From: Mesorhizobium sp. M00.F.Ca.ET.216.01.1.1
GTDB lineage: Bacteria > Pseudomonadota > Alphaproteobacteria > Rhizobiales > Rhizobiaceae
NCBI RefSeq assembly: GCF_004010325.2
Contig: NZ_SADR02000015.1
Span: 1-64,000 of the forward strand
DNA: 64,000 nt
Reading direction: 5' to 3'
Part shown: positions 36,820 through 44,651 of the stretch, piece after piece
Layout: each line of letters begins with the position of its first letter
Position numbering within the stretch: position 1 is the first letter of the stretch
Translations under genes and position numbers: made by a program
Notes under the pieces: model-generated
The model's database searches: none
Seen by the model: the letters and a program-made list of their open reading frames with translations, nothing else
Told to the model about the DNA's origin: nothing

Positions 36820-37917
36820 ATGCGAAGAATCGGTATCGGCATCATCGGCTGCGGCAACATTTCAGACGCCTACCTGAAGGCATCGCCACAGTTTCCGGTG
36901 CTCGACATCGTCGGTGTCGCCGACATCAACCCGGCGGCGGCTGAGGCAAAGGCGGCAGCCTATGGCGTGGCTGCTTTAGCCGTCGAGGTGCTGCTGGCCG
37001 ATCCGCGCGTCGAGATCGTGCTCAACCTGACGACGCCGCAACACCATGTGCCGGTCGGCCTGCAGGCCGTGGCGCAAGGCAAGCATGTCTATTCGGAAAA
37101 GCCGCTGGCGACGACGCTTGCCGATGCGCAGCGGCTTGTCGCGGCCGCGCGTGAAAAAGGCGTGCGCATCGGCTGTGCGCCCGATACTTTTCTTGGCGGT
37201 TCCCACCAGACGGCGCGCCGGCTTGTCGATGAAGATATCATCGGCACGGTCGTCGCCGGCTCGGCCTTCATGCAGGTTCCGGGCCACGAGCTCTGGCATC
37301 CGAACCCGGATTTTTACTATCAGCCCGGCGGTGGGCCGATGCTCGACATGGGTCCCTATTACCTGACCTGCCTCATCAACCTTCTGGGCCCGGTGAAATC
37401 GGTGACAGGGCAGGCGAAGTCATCCTACGCCACCCGCACCATCGGTTCTGGACCACGCGAGGGCGAGACGATAGACGTCGAGGTGCCGACCCACGTTTCC
37501 GGCCTGCTCACGTTCGAGAATGGCGCTGCGGTCTCGATCACCACCAGCTTCGACGTCTGGAAACACGAGCACAATCACATTGAGCTCTATGGCACCACCG
37601 GCTCGATGATCGTCTCCGATCCGAACCAGTTCCAGGGCGACATCAGGACCAGCCTCCGCAAGGGCGACTGGACGGTGGCCGATCAGGTCCACTCCTATGG
37701 CGACGGCAACAACCGCGGCCTCGGCCTTGCCGACATGGCGCAGGCGATCGTGTCCGGAAGGGAGCACCGCGCCAATCTCGACCTTTCCCTACACGTCCTG
37801 GAAATCATGGAATCGATCATCAATTCGGCTAAGACCGGACAGCGGATCGATCTGATGCATGGTTGCAGCCGGCCGGCGCCGATGCGCTCCGACCTGCCTT
37901 TTGGAATTCTGGAATAG
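36820..37917 (+). CDS. Gfo/Idh/MocA-family oxidoreductase
   Basis: This 365-residue NAD(P)-dependent sugar or inositol dehydrogenase has an N-terminal Rossmann fold (GIGIIGCGNISDAYLKA), the family motif SEKPLATT with the catalytic Lys, and a C-terminal alpha/beta domain with GGGPMLDMGPYYLTCLINLL carrying the conserved Asp. GGGAGAAG precedes ATG 36820. It is the first of three tightly packed genes with ThuA and DHPS-like proteins; Gfo and ThuA genes often travel together in trehalose/disaccharide utilisation. Confidence 0.9.
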   Translation: MRRIGIGIIGCGNISDAYLKASPQFPVLDIVGVADINPAAAEAKAAAYGVAALAVEVLLADPRVEIVLNLTTPQHHVPVGLQAVAQGKHVYSEKPLATTLADAQRLVAAAREKGVRIGCAPDTFLGGSHQTARRLVDEDIIGTVVAGSAFMQVPGHELWHPNPDFYYQPGGGPMLDMGPYYLTCLINLLGPVKSVTGQAKSSYATRTIGSGPREGETIDVEVPTHVSGLLTFENGAAVSITTSFDVWKHEHNHIELYGTTGSMIVSDPNQFQGDIRTSLRKGDWTVADQVHSYGDGNNRGLGLADMAQAIVSGREHRANLDLSLHVLEIMESIINSAKTGQRIDLMHGCSRPAPMRSDLPFGILE

Positions 37918-37927
37918 GAACGATATC

Positions 37928-38587
37928 ATGAGCAAAACGGCACTGGTTTTCTGGGGTGGCTGGGAAGGTCACACACCCGCCCGGAGCGCCAACATCGTTA
38001 GGGATATGTTGGCCGGCCACGGCTTCGATGTGCGGCTGGAGCAGGGAACCTCGACTCTCGCCGACCCGCAGATTTCCAAACTCGATCTGATCGTCCCGGT
38101 GATCACCATGTCGGCGATCGAGAAGCCGGAACTGGAAAGCCTGACCAGCGCCGTCAGAGGCGGAACCGGTCTTGCCGGCTTTCACGGCACCATGTGCGAC
38201 AGCTTTCGCAACGAGCCCGAGTACCAGTTCATGACCGGTGGCCAGTGGGTCGCCCATCCCGGCAACATCATCGACTACAGGATCGACATTGCCAGGCCTG
38301 ACGATCCTATCGTGCAGGGGATCGACGGTTTCGCCTACCGTTCGGAACAGTATTACATGCACGTCGACCCGACCAACGAGGTGCTGGCGACGACGACCTT
38401 TACCGGCGAACACCTCGACTTCATCGCCGGCGTCGTCATGCCGGTCGTGTGGAAGCGCCGCTACGGCCAGGGCCGCGTCTTCTACAGCGCGCTCGGCCAC
38501 ACGGCTGATGAGTTCGAGGTGCCGCAAATGCGCACGATCTTCGAGCGCGGTGCACTTTGGGCCAGCGGTGCCGCGTTCGCCGAATGA
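37928..38587 (+). CDS. ThuA-domain protein
   Basis: This 219-residue protein of the ThuA (trehalose utilisation) family has a glutamine-amidotransferase-like fold. Marks are LVFWGGWEGHTP at the start, GGTGLAGFHGTMCDSF in the middle and KRRYGQGRVFYSALGHT near the end. AGGAA sits before ATG 37928, ten bases after the oxidoreductase. ThuA with a dehydrogenase partner is implicated in the oxidative breakdown of trehalose-like sugars in rhizobia. Confidence 0.87.
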   Translation: MSKTALVFWGGWEGHTPARSANIVRDMLAGHGFDVRLEQGTSTLADPQISKLDLIVPVITMSAIEKPELESLTSAVRGGTGLAGFHGTMCDSFRNEPEYQFMTGGQWVAHPGNIIDYRIDIARPDDPIVQGIDGFAYRSEQYYMHVDPTNEVLATTTFTGEHLDFIAGVVMPVVWKRRYGQGRVFYSALGHTADEFEVPQMRTIFERGALWASGAAFAE

Positions 38588-39414
38588 CACGCTGGCAGCT
38601 TGCCCACGGGCGATATCTCGATCTTGGCGCGAGATCGGTGTTGATGGGAATCTTGAACGTCACGCCGGACAGTTTTTCCGACGGCGGAGAATTCGACCGG
38701 CCCGAGCGGGCGCTCGAACAGGCCCGGCGCATGATCGGCGAGGGCGCGGCGATCATCGATGTCGGCGGCGAGTCCACCCGGCCGGGCGCCGGCGCCGTTT
38801 CGGCGTGGGAGGAACAATCGCGCATTCTCCCGGTCATCGAGGCGCTGTCGGCCGACGGCGGCAGCCTCATTTCGGTCGACACCTATCGGGCCGAAACGGC
38901 GCGCCTGGCCATCGCGGCGGGCGCGCACATCGTCAACGAGGTGCATGGCCTGCAGCGAGAACTCGACATCGCACACGTTGCGGCGGAAACCGGCGCCGGC
39001 CTCGTCATCATGCATACTGGGCGCGGCCGCGAAAAACTGGCAGACGTGATCGCCGACCAGTTCCTGTTCCTGAACAGATCGCTGGAGATCGCGCGCGAGG
39101 CCGGCATCTCGGACGACCGGATCGTGCTTGATCCAGGTTTTGCATTCGCCAAGAACGGAGAGGAAAACCTTGAGCTCATGGCTCGCTTCAGTGAACTGCG
39201 CGCTCTCGGCTTTCCATTGCTCGTCGGCACGTCACGCAAGCGTCTTGCCCGTCACCTGGTCGGCGAAAGTGACGAGGGACGTGACGTCGGCACAGCGGCA
39301 ACCAGCGTCATCCTGCGGTTGAAGGGGGCTTCGATCTTTCGCGTGCACAACGTTGCGGTCAATCGCGATGCACTGGCTTTCGCCGACGCAGTGCGCGAAC
39401 GCACGGCGGAATAG
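38584..39414 (+). CDS. divergent dihydropteroate synthase-like protein
   Basis: This 276-residue TIM-barrel protein clearly belongs to the DHPS/pterin-binding family (GILNVTPDSFSDGGEF, VGGESTRPGAGAV, VGTSRKRLA). Several usually invariant positions differ: VNEVHG for VNDVSG, MHTGRG for MHMRG, DPGFAFAKN for DPGFGFGKT, and RVHNV for RVHDV. ATG 38584 overlaps the ThuA stop (ATGA), so it is translated with the sugar operon rather than with folate genes. It may be a second FolP or an enzyme with another substrate. It is convergent with pqqE, 11 bases apart. Confidence 0.8.
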   Translation: MTRWQLAHGRYLDLGARSVLMGILNVTPDSFSDGGEFDRPERALEQARRMIGEGAAIIDVGGESTRPGAGAVSAWEEQSRILPVIEALSADGGSLISVDTYRAETARLAIAAGAHIVNEVHGLQRELDIAHVAAETGAGLVIMHTGRGREKLADVIADQFLFLNRSLEIAREAGISDDRIVLDPGFAFAKNGEENLELMARFSELRALGFPLLVGTSRKRLARHLVGESDEGRDVGTAATSVILRLKGASIFRVHNVAVNRDALAFADAVRERTAE

Positions 39415-39425
39415 AGCAAGGATGC

Positions 39426-40547
39426 TCAGGCAGGCTCGGTTACGACGCCTATACGCCGATAGACGAATGGCTCGTCCTTCACAGGGCCTGCCGCAGCACG
39501 TTGGGCTTCGTCGATCAGCATCGCCATGCGTGCATGGATCGGCGATTTCGCGCAAGCCGGATCCGTCGCGGCGGCATCACCGGCGATCGCCATCGCCTGG
39601 CAGCGGCAGCCGCCCCAGTCGATCTCACGCCGTTCGCAGCTGCGGCAAGGCTCCTGCATCCAGTCCGTGCCGCGAAAGGCGTTGAATGCTGGCGAATCGG
39701 TCCAGATCGCGGACAGGCTGCGCGGTCCGAAACGCTCGAAGCTGAGCGATGGGATCGTCTGTGCCGCATGGCACGGCAGCACGGTGCCGTCCGGCGTCAC
39801 CATGAAGGCGTCGCGCGCCCAGCCGCCCATGCACGGCTTGGGATAGATGGCGAAATAATCCGGTGGGACGAAATCGATGTTGATGATGCCGGTGAGCCGT
39901 TCGCGCGCCGCCGCGACGATCTCCGCCTGGCGGTCGACCGCATCTCGCTCGGGCATCAGCGCGTCGCGATTGGTCAGCGCCCAGCCGGCGTACTGCACGT
40001 TGGCGATCTCGAGCCGCTCCGCACCCAGCGAAAGGGCCATTTCGATGAATTCCGGCACTTCCTCGATATTGTGACGGTGGATCGGCGCGTTGATGGTGAG
40101 CGGTAGGCCGGCCGCTCGAGCCCGGCGTGCCGTCTCCAGTTTCTTGTCGTGGCTGCGTTTGTGGTTGCCGATGCGGTCGGTGGTCGCCGGCCGTGCACCC
40201 TGAAAGCTCAGCTGCAGATGGTCGAGCCCGGCTTCGGCAAACGCCTCGATGCGGCCTTCGGCAATGCCAACGCCGGCGGTGATCAGGTTGGTATAGACAC
40301 CGCGCGCAGAGAGCCCGGCGATCAATTGCTCAAGGTCGCGGCGCAGCGTCGGTTCGCCGCCGGACAGATGTACCTGGAGAACACCGAGATCGGCGGCCTG
40401 CGAGAACAGGTCGAGCCAGGTCTGGGTATCGAGTTCGCGATTGGCCTTCAGCAATTCGAGCGGATTGGAGCAATAAGGGCATTGCAACGGGCAGCGATGC
40501 GTCAGTTCCGCCAGCATGCCGATCGGAGGGAGAAAGGGCTCGCTCAT
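39426..40547 (-). CDS. pqqE: PQQ biosynthesis radical SAM protein PqqE
   Basis: This 373-residue radical SAM enzyme makes the first Glu-Tyr carbon-carbon cross-link in the PqqA peptide. The [4Fe-4S]-SAM motif is CPLQCPYC, near residue 20. C-terminal SPASM Cys residues for auxiliary clusters are in CMGGW, CRSCERREIDWGGCRCQA and DPACAKS. ATG 40547 overlaps the pqqD stop (ATGA). It is the last gene of pqqABCDE. Confidence 0.96.
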   Translation of the reverse strand: MSEPFLPPIGMLAELTHRCPLQCPYCSNPLELLKANRELDTQTWLDLFSQAADLGVLQVHLSGGEPTLRRDLEQLIAGLSARGVYTNLITAGVGIAEGRIEAFAEAGLDHLQLSFQGARPATTDRIGNHKRSHDKKLETARRARAAGLPLTINAPIHRHNIEEVPEFIEMALSLGAERLEIANVQYAGWALTNRDALMPERDAVDRQAEIVAAARERLTGIINIDFVPPDYFAIYPKPCMGGWARDAFMVTPDGTVLPCHAAQTIPSLSFERFGPRSLSAIWTDSPAFNAFRGTDWMQEPCRSCERREIDWGGCRCQAMAIAGDAAATDPACAKSPIHARMAMLIDEAQRAAAGPVKDEPFVYRRIGVVTEPA

Positions 40548-40840
40548 AGCTTCACCAGCAGCTTGTCCGACCATTCCTGCAGGAAGGCGATGACGTCGGC
40601 CGCCACGGCCTCCTGTTCGGCGTCATATTCAGCGGCAAGGTCGGCGATGATGTGGCCGACCGAGGATCGCCCGTCGCAGCGGCGCAATATGTCGAGACTG
40701 ATCTCGTTCGGCCAGAATATTTTTTCCGGTGAAAGTACAGCGAACGCCTGCCGCACCGGGTCGTACTGTATGCGCACGTGCCTCGGCAGCGATGGCACCG
40801 ACCGCAGCGACACCAAGGCTCTTTCGCGCAGCGCCATCAT
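40544..40840 (-). CDS. pqqD: PQQ biosynthesis peptide chaperone PqqD
   Basis: This 98-residue RiPP-recognition protein binds PqqA and presents it to PqqE. The family core is visible: LPRHVRIQYDPVRQAFAVLSPEKIF and NEISLDILRRCDG, then the C-terminal helix DVIAFLQEWSDKLLV. ATG 40840 overlaps the pqqC stop; ATG 40837 is also possible. Confidence 0.94.
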   Translation of the reverse strand: MMALRERALVSLRSVPSLPRHVRIQYDPVRQAFAVLSPEKIFWPNEISLDILRRCDGRSSVGHIIADLAAEYDAEQEAVAADVIAFLQEWSDKLLVKL

Positions 40841-41595
40841 TGGGCCGCCTCCGGACGGAAGGCGCCGGGCGGTATGTTTCCCGGCTCGCTATAGGCGTGT
40901 TGAAGCGCGTCGAGCATGGCCCAGAGTATATCGCATTTGAACACCAGTGCGTCGATGGCCTGCTGCTGGCGTTCCGCCGTATCGGCATGGCCGAGCACGT
41001 AGGCGAGGGCGAAGTCGGCGTCGCGCGATGCCTGTTCGGGCCGCCGGCTGAAATAGGCCAGCGTATCCTCGGTGATGTAATCGTATTTGGCCAGCATCGC
41101 CGGCACCCGCTCGCCGATGATCAGCGGCGAGAACATCTCGGTCAGCGACGACGCGACCGCTTCGAACAGCGTCCGGTTCGTGCAGAAGGAGAGGTAGGCG
41201 CCGACCGCGAAACGTGTCGCCGGCAGCGCCAGCCTTTCGCTCTTGACGGCGTCGGCATCGAGGCCGAGCGAGGTCGCCAGATGCAGCCAGCGCGCGATAC
41301 CGCCGCTCCAGCCGTCCGCGCCGTCATGGTCCTCGATGCGTTTGCGCCAGACGGCGCGAAACGCCGGGTCCTCGGCATGTGCGAGGATCATGGCGTCCTT
41401 GCGCGGGATGACGGCCTGATAGCAGTAGCGGTTCAGCGCCCAGGCTTGCATCTCGGCCTTCGACAGCGCACCGCTGGTCATCTTGTGGTGGAAGGGATGG
41501 CGATTGTGATAGCGCTCGGCACCGACCTGCCGCAGCACGGCTTCGAGCTCGCTCGTGGACAGGCCGCCTCTGGCGGCATCATGGAAATCGCTCAA
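40837..41595 (-). CDS. pqqC: PQQ synthase PqqC
   Basis: This 252-residue all-helical, cofactorless oxidase of the TENA/heme-oxygenase fold catalyses the final eight-electron oxidation and ring closure to PQQ. Typical blocks are YHNRHPFHHKMTSGALSK, WALNRYCYQAVIPRKDAMI, and VASSLTEMFSPLIIGERVP. The start appears to be TTG 41595, overlapping the pqqB stop (TTGA). Confidence 0.95.
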   Translation of the reverse strand: MSDFHDAARGGLSTSELEAVLRQVGAERYHNRHPFHHKMTSGALSKAEMQAWALNRYCYQAVIPRKDAMILAHAEDPAFRAVWRKRIEDHDGADGWSGGIARWLHLATSLGLDADAVKSERLALPATRFAVGAYLSFCTNRTLFEAVASSLTEMFSPLIIGERVPAMLAKYDYITEDTLAYFSRRPEQASRDADFALAYVLGHADTAERQQQAIDALVFKCDILWAMLDALQHAYSEPGNIPPGAFRPEAAQ

Positions 41596-42530
41596 AATTC
41601 CATCTCCATCCCATCGCGGGCAACTTCCCAGCCAGCCGCCTTGACCGCCGTGTGTTCGGCGGAATTCTCGTCGAGAACAGGATTGGTGTTGTTGATATGG
41701 ACGAAGACACGGCGGCCGATCTTCACATCGGCCAGGCCGGCAATCGAACCTGCTTCTCCAGACATTGCCATATGGCCCATGCGCGCACCGGTTTTTTGGC
41801 CGACGCCGGCAGCAATCATCTCGTCGTCGGTGTAGACCGTGCCGTCGAACAGAAGGCAGGCGGCATCGGCCAGGCGCGTGCGCAGGGTGGCATCGATGCG
41901 CGCGCAGCCCGGAATATAAAAAACAGAGCCGCGGCTGCCGGCACCGGTGATACGGACCCCGATCGTGTCGCCGGCGTCGGAGCTGAAATTGGCATCCGGG
42001 TGGCCTCTTTCCTCGAGATAGAGCGCTATCTTTCCGGGCACGGGAAAGCTCTCGACAGCCACGCCGGTGTGGTGGCCGTCTGCATCGCAGATCGGCAAAT
42101 CTTTCGCCGGCGACAGGGTGCGTCGCGGCACGACCGCTGGATCAAGAACATTGAAAATCGAATTCGCCTCGAGCGTCGCCAGAACCTGTGCCGTTGCGTA
42201 GATGGCAAAGGGCTGCCGTTCACGCAGGCTGAGCAGGCCGGCGACATGGTCGACGTCGGCATTGGTCAGCACCACCGCGCGGATAGGAGTCGAACGCGGT
42301 GGCGCATCGTGCGCGGGCTGCAATTCAGGCGTTTGCGCAATTTGCTGGCGAATGTCGGGCGAGGCGTTGAAGAGTACCCAGCCGGCCCCATCCGCCGATG
42401 CGGCGACGCTTGATTGGGTTCGTGAATGCACACCAGCCATCCCGGTGCGAGCCGCGCGGCTCAGGCGATAATTGCAGTTCCATTGCGGAAAGCCGCCGCC
42501 TGCCGCCGAGCCGATGATCTTCAAGCGCAT
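41592..42530 (-). CDS. pqqB: PQQ biosynthesis protein PqqB
   Basis: This 312-residue metallo-beta-lactamase-fold protein has been proposed to hydroxylate the cross-linked Glu-Tyr intermediate. The start IIGSAAGGGFPQWNCNYRLS is diagnostic; NADVDHVAGLLSLRE replaces the canonical HxHxDH. It starts 153 bases after pqqA ends, the only sizeable gap in the operon, which contains the stem-loop at 42645-42674. Confidence 0.95.
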   Translation of the reverse strand: MRLKIIGSAAGGGFPQWNCNYRLSRAARTGMAGVHSRTQSSVAASADGAGWVLFNASPDIRQQIAQTPELQPAHDAPPRSTPIRAVVLTNADVDHVAGLLSLRERQPFAIYATAQVLATLEANSIFNVLDPAVVPRRTLSPAKDLPICDADGHHTGVAVESFPVPGKIALYLEERGHPDANFSSDAGDTIGVRITGAGSRGSVFYIPGCARIDATLRTRLADAACLLFDGTVYTDDEMIAAGVGQKTGARMGHMAMSGEAGSIAGLADVKIGRRVFVHINNTNPVLDENSAEHTAVKAAGWEVARDGMEMEF

Positions 42531-42644
42531 GGCAACGCCTGCTCCGCGGCTTGTTCAACCAGTAGGATATTTTCGGCCGTGAACAGCTTCGCACCCGCAT
42601 TGCCCGCGTCAAAGCCTTTCGCGAAGACCTCACGCGGCAATGGG

Positions 42645-42674
42645 GTGCGTGTCCCTGCTGCCAGGGACACGCAC
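42645..42674 (-). promoter_or_regulatory. perfect 13-bp stem-loop between pqqA and pqqB
   Basis: GTGCGTGTCCCTG (42645-42657) and CAGGGACACGCAC (42662-42674) pair perfectly around a 4-base loop, ten bases after the pqqA stop. No U-tract follows in the direction of pqqB. It could partly terminate transcription or protect the short pqqA message, letting the precursor peptide outnumber the enzymes. Confidence 0.8.
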
Positions 42675-42683
42675 CTCTGCGGC

Positions 42684-42779
42684 CTACTTCCTGGGAGGAA
42701 CTTCAGCAGGCAGATACCGCGAAATTTCGAAGCCCGCAGCAACATGGCACATGGTCGGTTTGGTCCAGCTCTTCTTCAT
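42684..42779 (-). CDS. pqqA: PQQ precursor peptide PqqA
   Basis: This 31-residue peptide starts MKKSWTKPTMCHVAAG and carries the conserved Glu18 and Tyr22 in FEISRY (E-x3-Y), the two residues fused and carved out to form PQQ. A strong AGGAGAG lies seven bases before ATG 42779. It is first in the pqqABCDE operon. Confidence 0.96.
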   Translation of the reverse strand: MKKSWTKPTMCHVAAGFEISRYLPAEVPPRK

Positions 42780-43104
42780 GACATCTCTCCTCTTCTGCCA
42801 GCCCGAAGGGGCCGGTCATGTCGTTAGCACCATTGCGGGCGATGCAATGGCTCGTCCATCACCTCTAAAATGGACAAATGAAACGCTAGGTCCTCAAACA
42901 CCGAAAAACAAACGAGCGAAAATAACAACGGTCATGCTTCAAAGATCAGGTAAGGCTTTTCTCTCCTTCAGCTTCCGCGGAGATAGCGCTGTAGCCGGCA
43001 TAGGCCAGCCGTAGCGATCAGCAAAATGGTCTCCTTTCTCTTCATTACCTATCGCGTTTTCGTGCCGATCAAGCTCACCCCGGTATCGTGCCTAACCGAT
43101 ATCG
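42780..43104. other. pqqA upstream region
   Basis: No gene is seen in this 325-base gap between pqqA and xoxJ, both on the minus strand. It must contain the pqq promoter, but I could not single out a convincing one. No intrinsic terminator is visible after xoxJ, so read-through from xox into pqq is possible. Confidence 0.5.
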
Positions 43105-43968
43105 TCATTGCGTGATCGGATTGTCATGTTCGTCGATCAGCGGCACATTGTAGCCCAGCAGGATCCTGTTGATCTCCGCCTGGCTTTCCCTGATTACCCG
43201 ATTGAGCATTCGCTTCCATTCCTGGTCGGACGGACGTACGCCCATGGTGATGCGGTAAGACATGCGCGAGCTGGTCTTTTCCTTCACCAGCGGAACGATC
43301 GTGACATCGGCCCTGAGTTCCTTGGCATAATAACCTGCCATCGGCCCCCACAGGATCGCCGCGTCGATCTTGCCGGCAAGCATGTCCTTGATCACGACCT
43401 CTCCCATCGACGGGGTAACCCGCGTATCGACGGCCAATGGGTAGATTTTTGCCGTTCGCAAGAGCTTGTTGGCGGCCATGTTGGCAGTTGGCGGCGTGCT
43501 TTGGACGACCCCGATCCTCTTGCCGGTCAGTTTCGGATCCTCGATCGTCTCGACGCCTTCCAGGTCGCTGCCCCTCGGGTGCACCAGCACATAGGAGGAG
43601 CGATAGTAGGCGTTGGTGTTCTGTACCAGTTCATCACCCTGGGCATAGCCCATGATGACATCGCATCGGTTGGCCCCGAGCGTGTTGCGCACGAAGCCGA
43701 TGACCGTGGGAAACCATGTGTAAGCGACTGACTTTCGCCCCGTCTTCCTGGCAACCAGTTCAGCCAGCTTGTTTTCGAAGCCTTGGCCGTTCTGGTCGGT
43801 GAAAGGCATGTTCGAAGGGTCGGCGCAGACGCGCAGGATATCGGGATCGACCAGTTCTCCGGCAGCTCCGAGACCGGCGCCTTGCGCCTGGGCGTTCGAC
43901 GGCAACAAGGCGAGCGCGCCGAGGAACGGCAGGACAAAACGCAGCTTCGTTGCATCGCAGCCGATCAT
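43105..43968 (-). CDS. xoxJ: XoxJ, periplasmic binding-like methanol oxidation protein
   Basis: This 287-residue exported protein (signal peptide FVLPFLGALALLPSNAQA) has a family 3 solute-binding fold (LRVCADPSNMPFTDQNGQG, KRIGVVQSTPPTANMAANKL). In methylotrophs XoxJ is encoded with XoxF and is thought to help activate or assemble the dehydrogenase. ATG 43968 lies one base after the xoxG stop. A much longer open frame upstream overlaps xoxG and is not used. Confidence 0.9.
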   Translation of the reverse strand: MIGCDATKLRFVLPFLGALALLPSNAQAQGAGLGAAGELVDPDILRVCADPSNMPFTDQNGQGFENKLAELVARKTGRKSVAYTWFPTVIGFVRNTLGANRCDVIMGYAQGDELVQNTNAYYRSSYVLVHPRGSDLEGVETIEDPKLTGKRIGVVQSTPPTANMAANKLLRTAKIYPLAVDTRVTPSMGEVVIKDMLAGKIDAAILWGPMAGYYAKELRADVTIVPLVKEKTSSRMSYRITMGVRPSDQEWKRMLNRVIRESQAEINRILLGYNVPLIDEHDNPITQ

Positions 43969-43969
43969 G

Positions 43970-44494
43970 TCATCCACCCATGCAGGACGCTTCGGCATCT
44001 TTGGCCGCCTTAGCCTTGTCTTCGTGCTTGGGCGGCCTGCCGCGGGGCGCCGCACCATCGGCGCGGGCGCGCAGATAGATGTAGAGATCGTCCAGGTAGC
44101 AATAGACGTTCTTGTTGTCGCCAAAGGCAGGCATGACGTTTTCCTTGCCGCCGCCGACATTCTTGCGGCCCTCGGCGACGATCGAGAGGAACGTGGGGTA
44201 ATCGATGTTTTTCAGGCTATTGGCCAGGGCCGGCGCATAGCTCGAACCCGTTCCGTCCTGTCCGTGACAGACATGGCAGTCGGAGTGGTACCGGCGGTAA
44301 CCGCTGAACGTGTACCAATCCACGGTTCCGTTTTCGATCTTGTAGGTTGGGTTTCCGTCCGCGTCCAAATACTTTCCGCCATCTTCCTTCACCGGCTTGG
44401 CCTTTTCCATGCTGTCTTCGGCCTGCGCCAGACTTGAGCTGGCCAGAGGCAGCAGAACCAGGGCGAGAGCGGAAATTATAATGCGAACGGACAT
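43970..44494 (-). CDS. xoxG: XoxG, cytochrome c electron acceptor of XoxF
   Basis: This 174-residue periplasmic class I cytochrome c has a signal peptide (ISALALVLLPLASSSLAQA), a heme site CHVCHG and a likely distal Met in NVMPAFGD. It carries the short charged C-terminal extension seen in XoxG/c-L-type proteins. It accepts electrons from PQQ in XoxF. GAAGGA precedes ATG 44494. It follows xoxF after 157 bases holding a stem-loop. Confidence 0.92.
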   Translation of the reverse strand: MSVRIIISALALVLLPLASSSLAQAEDSMEKAKPVKEDGGKYLDADGNPTYKIENGTVDWYTFSGYRRYHSDCHVCHGQDGTGSSYAPALANSLKNIDYPTFLSIVAEGRKNVGGGKENVMPAFGDNKNVYCYLDDLYIYLRARADGAAPRGRPPKHEDKAKAAKDAEASCMGG

Positions 44495-44572
44495 TCAAAC
44501 TCTTCCTTCATTTGCCACGGACACGGGTTTCGTGAAGCGGCATTGATCGATGTTTTGGGTGCGCGGCAGAAT

Positions 44573-44612
44573 CGAGAGCCCGGTCCTGGCTTCCCGGTGA
44601 TCCGGGCTCTCG
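44573..44612 (-). promoter_or_regulatory. 11-bp perfect stem-loop between xoxF and xoxG
   Basis: CGAGAGCCCGG (44573-44583) and CCGGGCTCTCG (44602-44612) are exact complements around an 18-base loop. The T-run lies on the plus-strand side only, so on the xox (minus) transcript this is a hairpin without U-tract. It is well placed to stabilise xoxF mRNA or reduce read-through into xoxGJ. Confidence 0.75.
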
Positions 44613-44651
44613 TTTTTCAAGCAGCCTTCAGTCTTAAGGCCCTTCCCGCAA

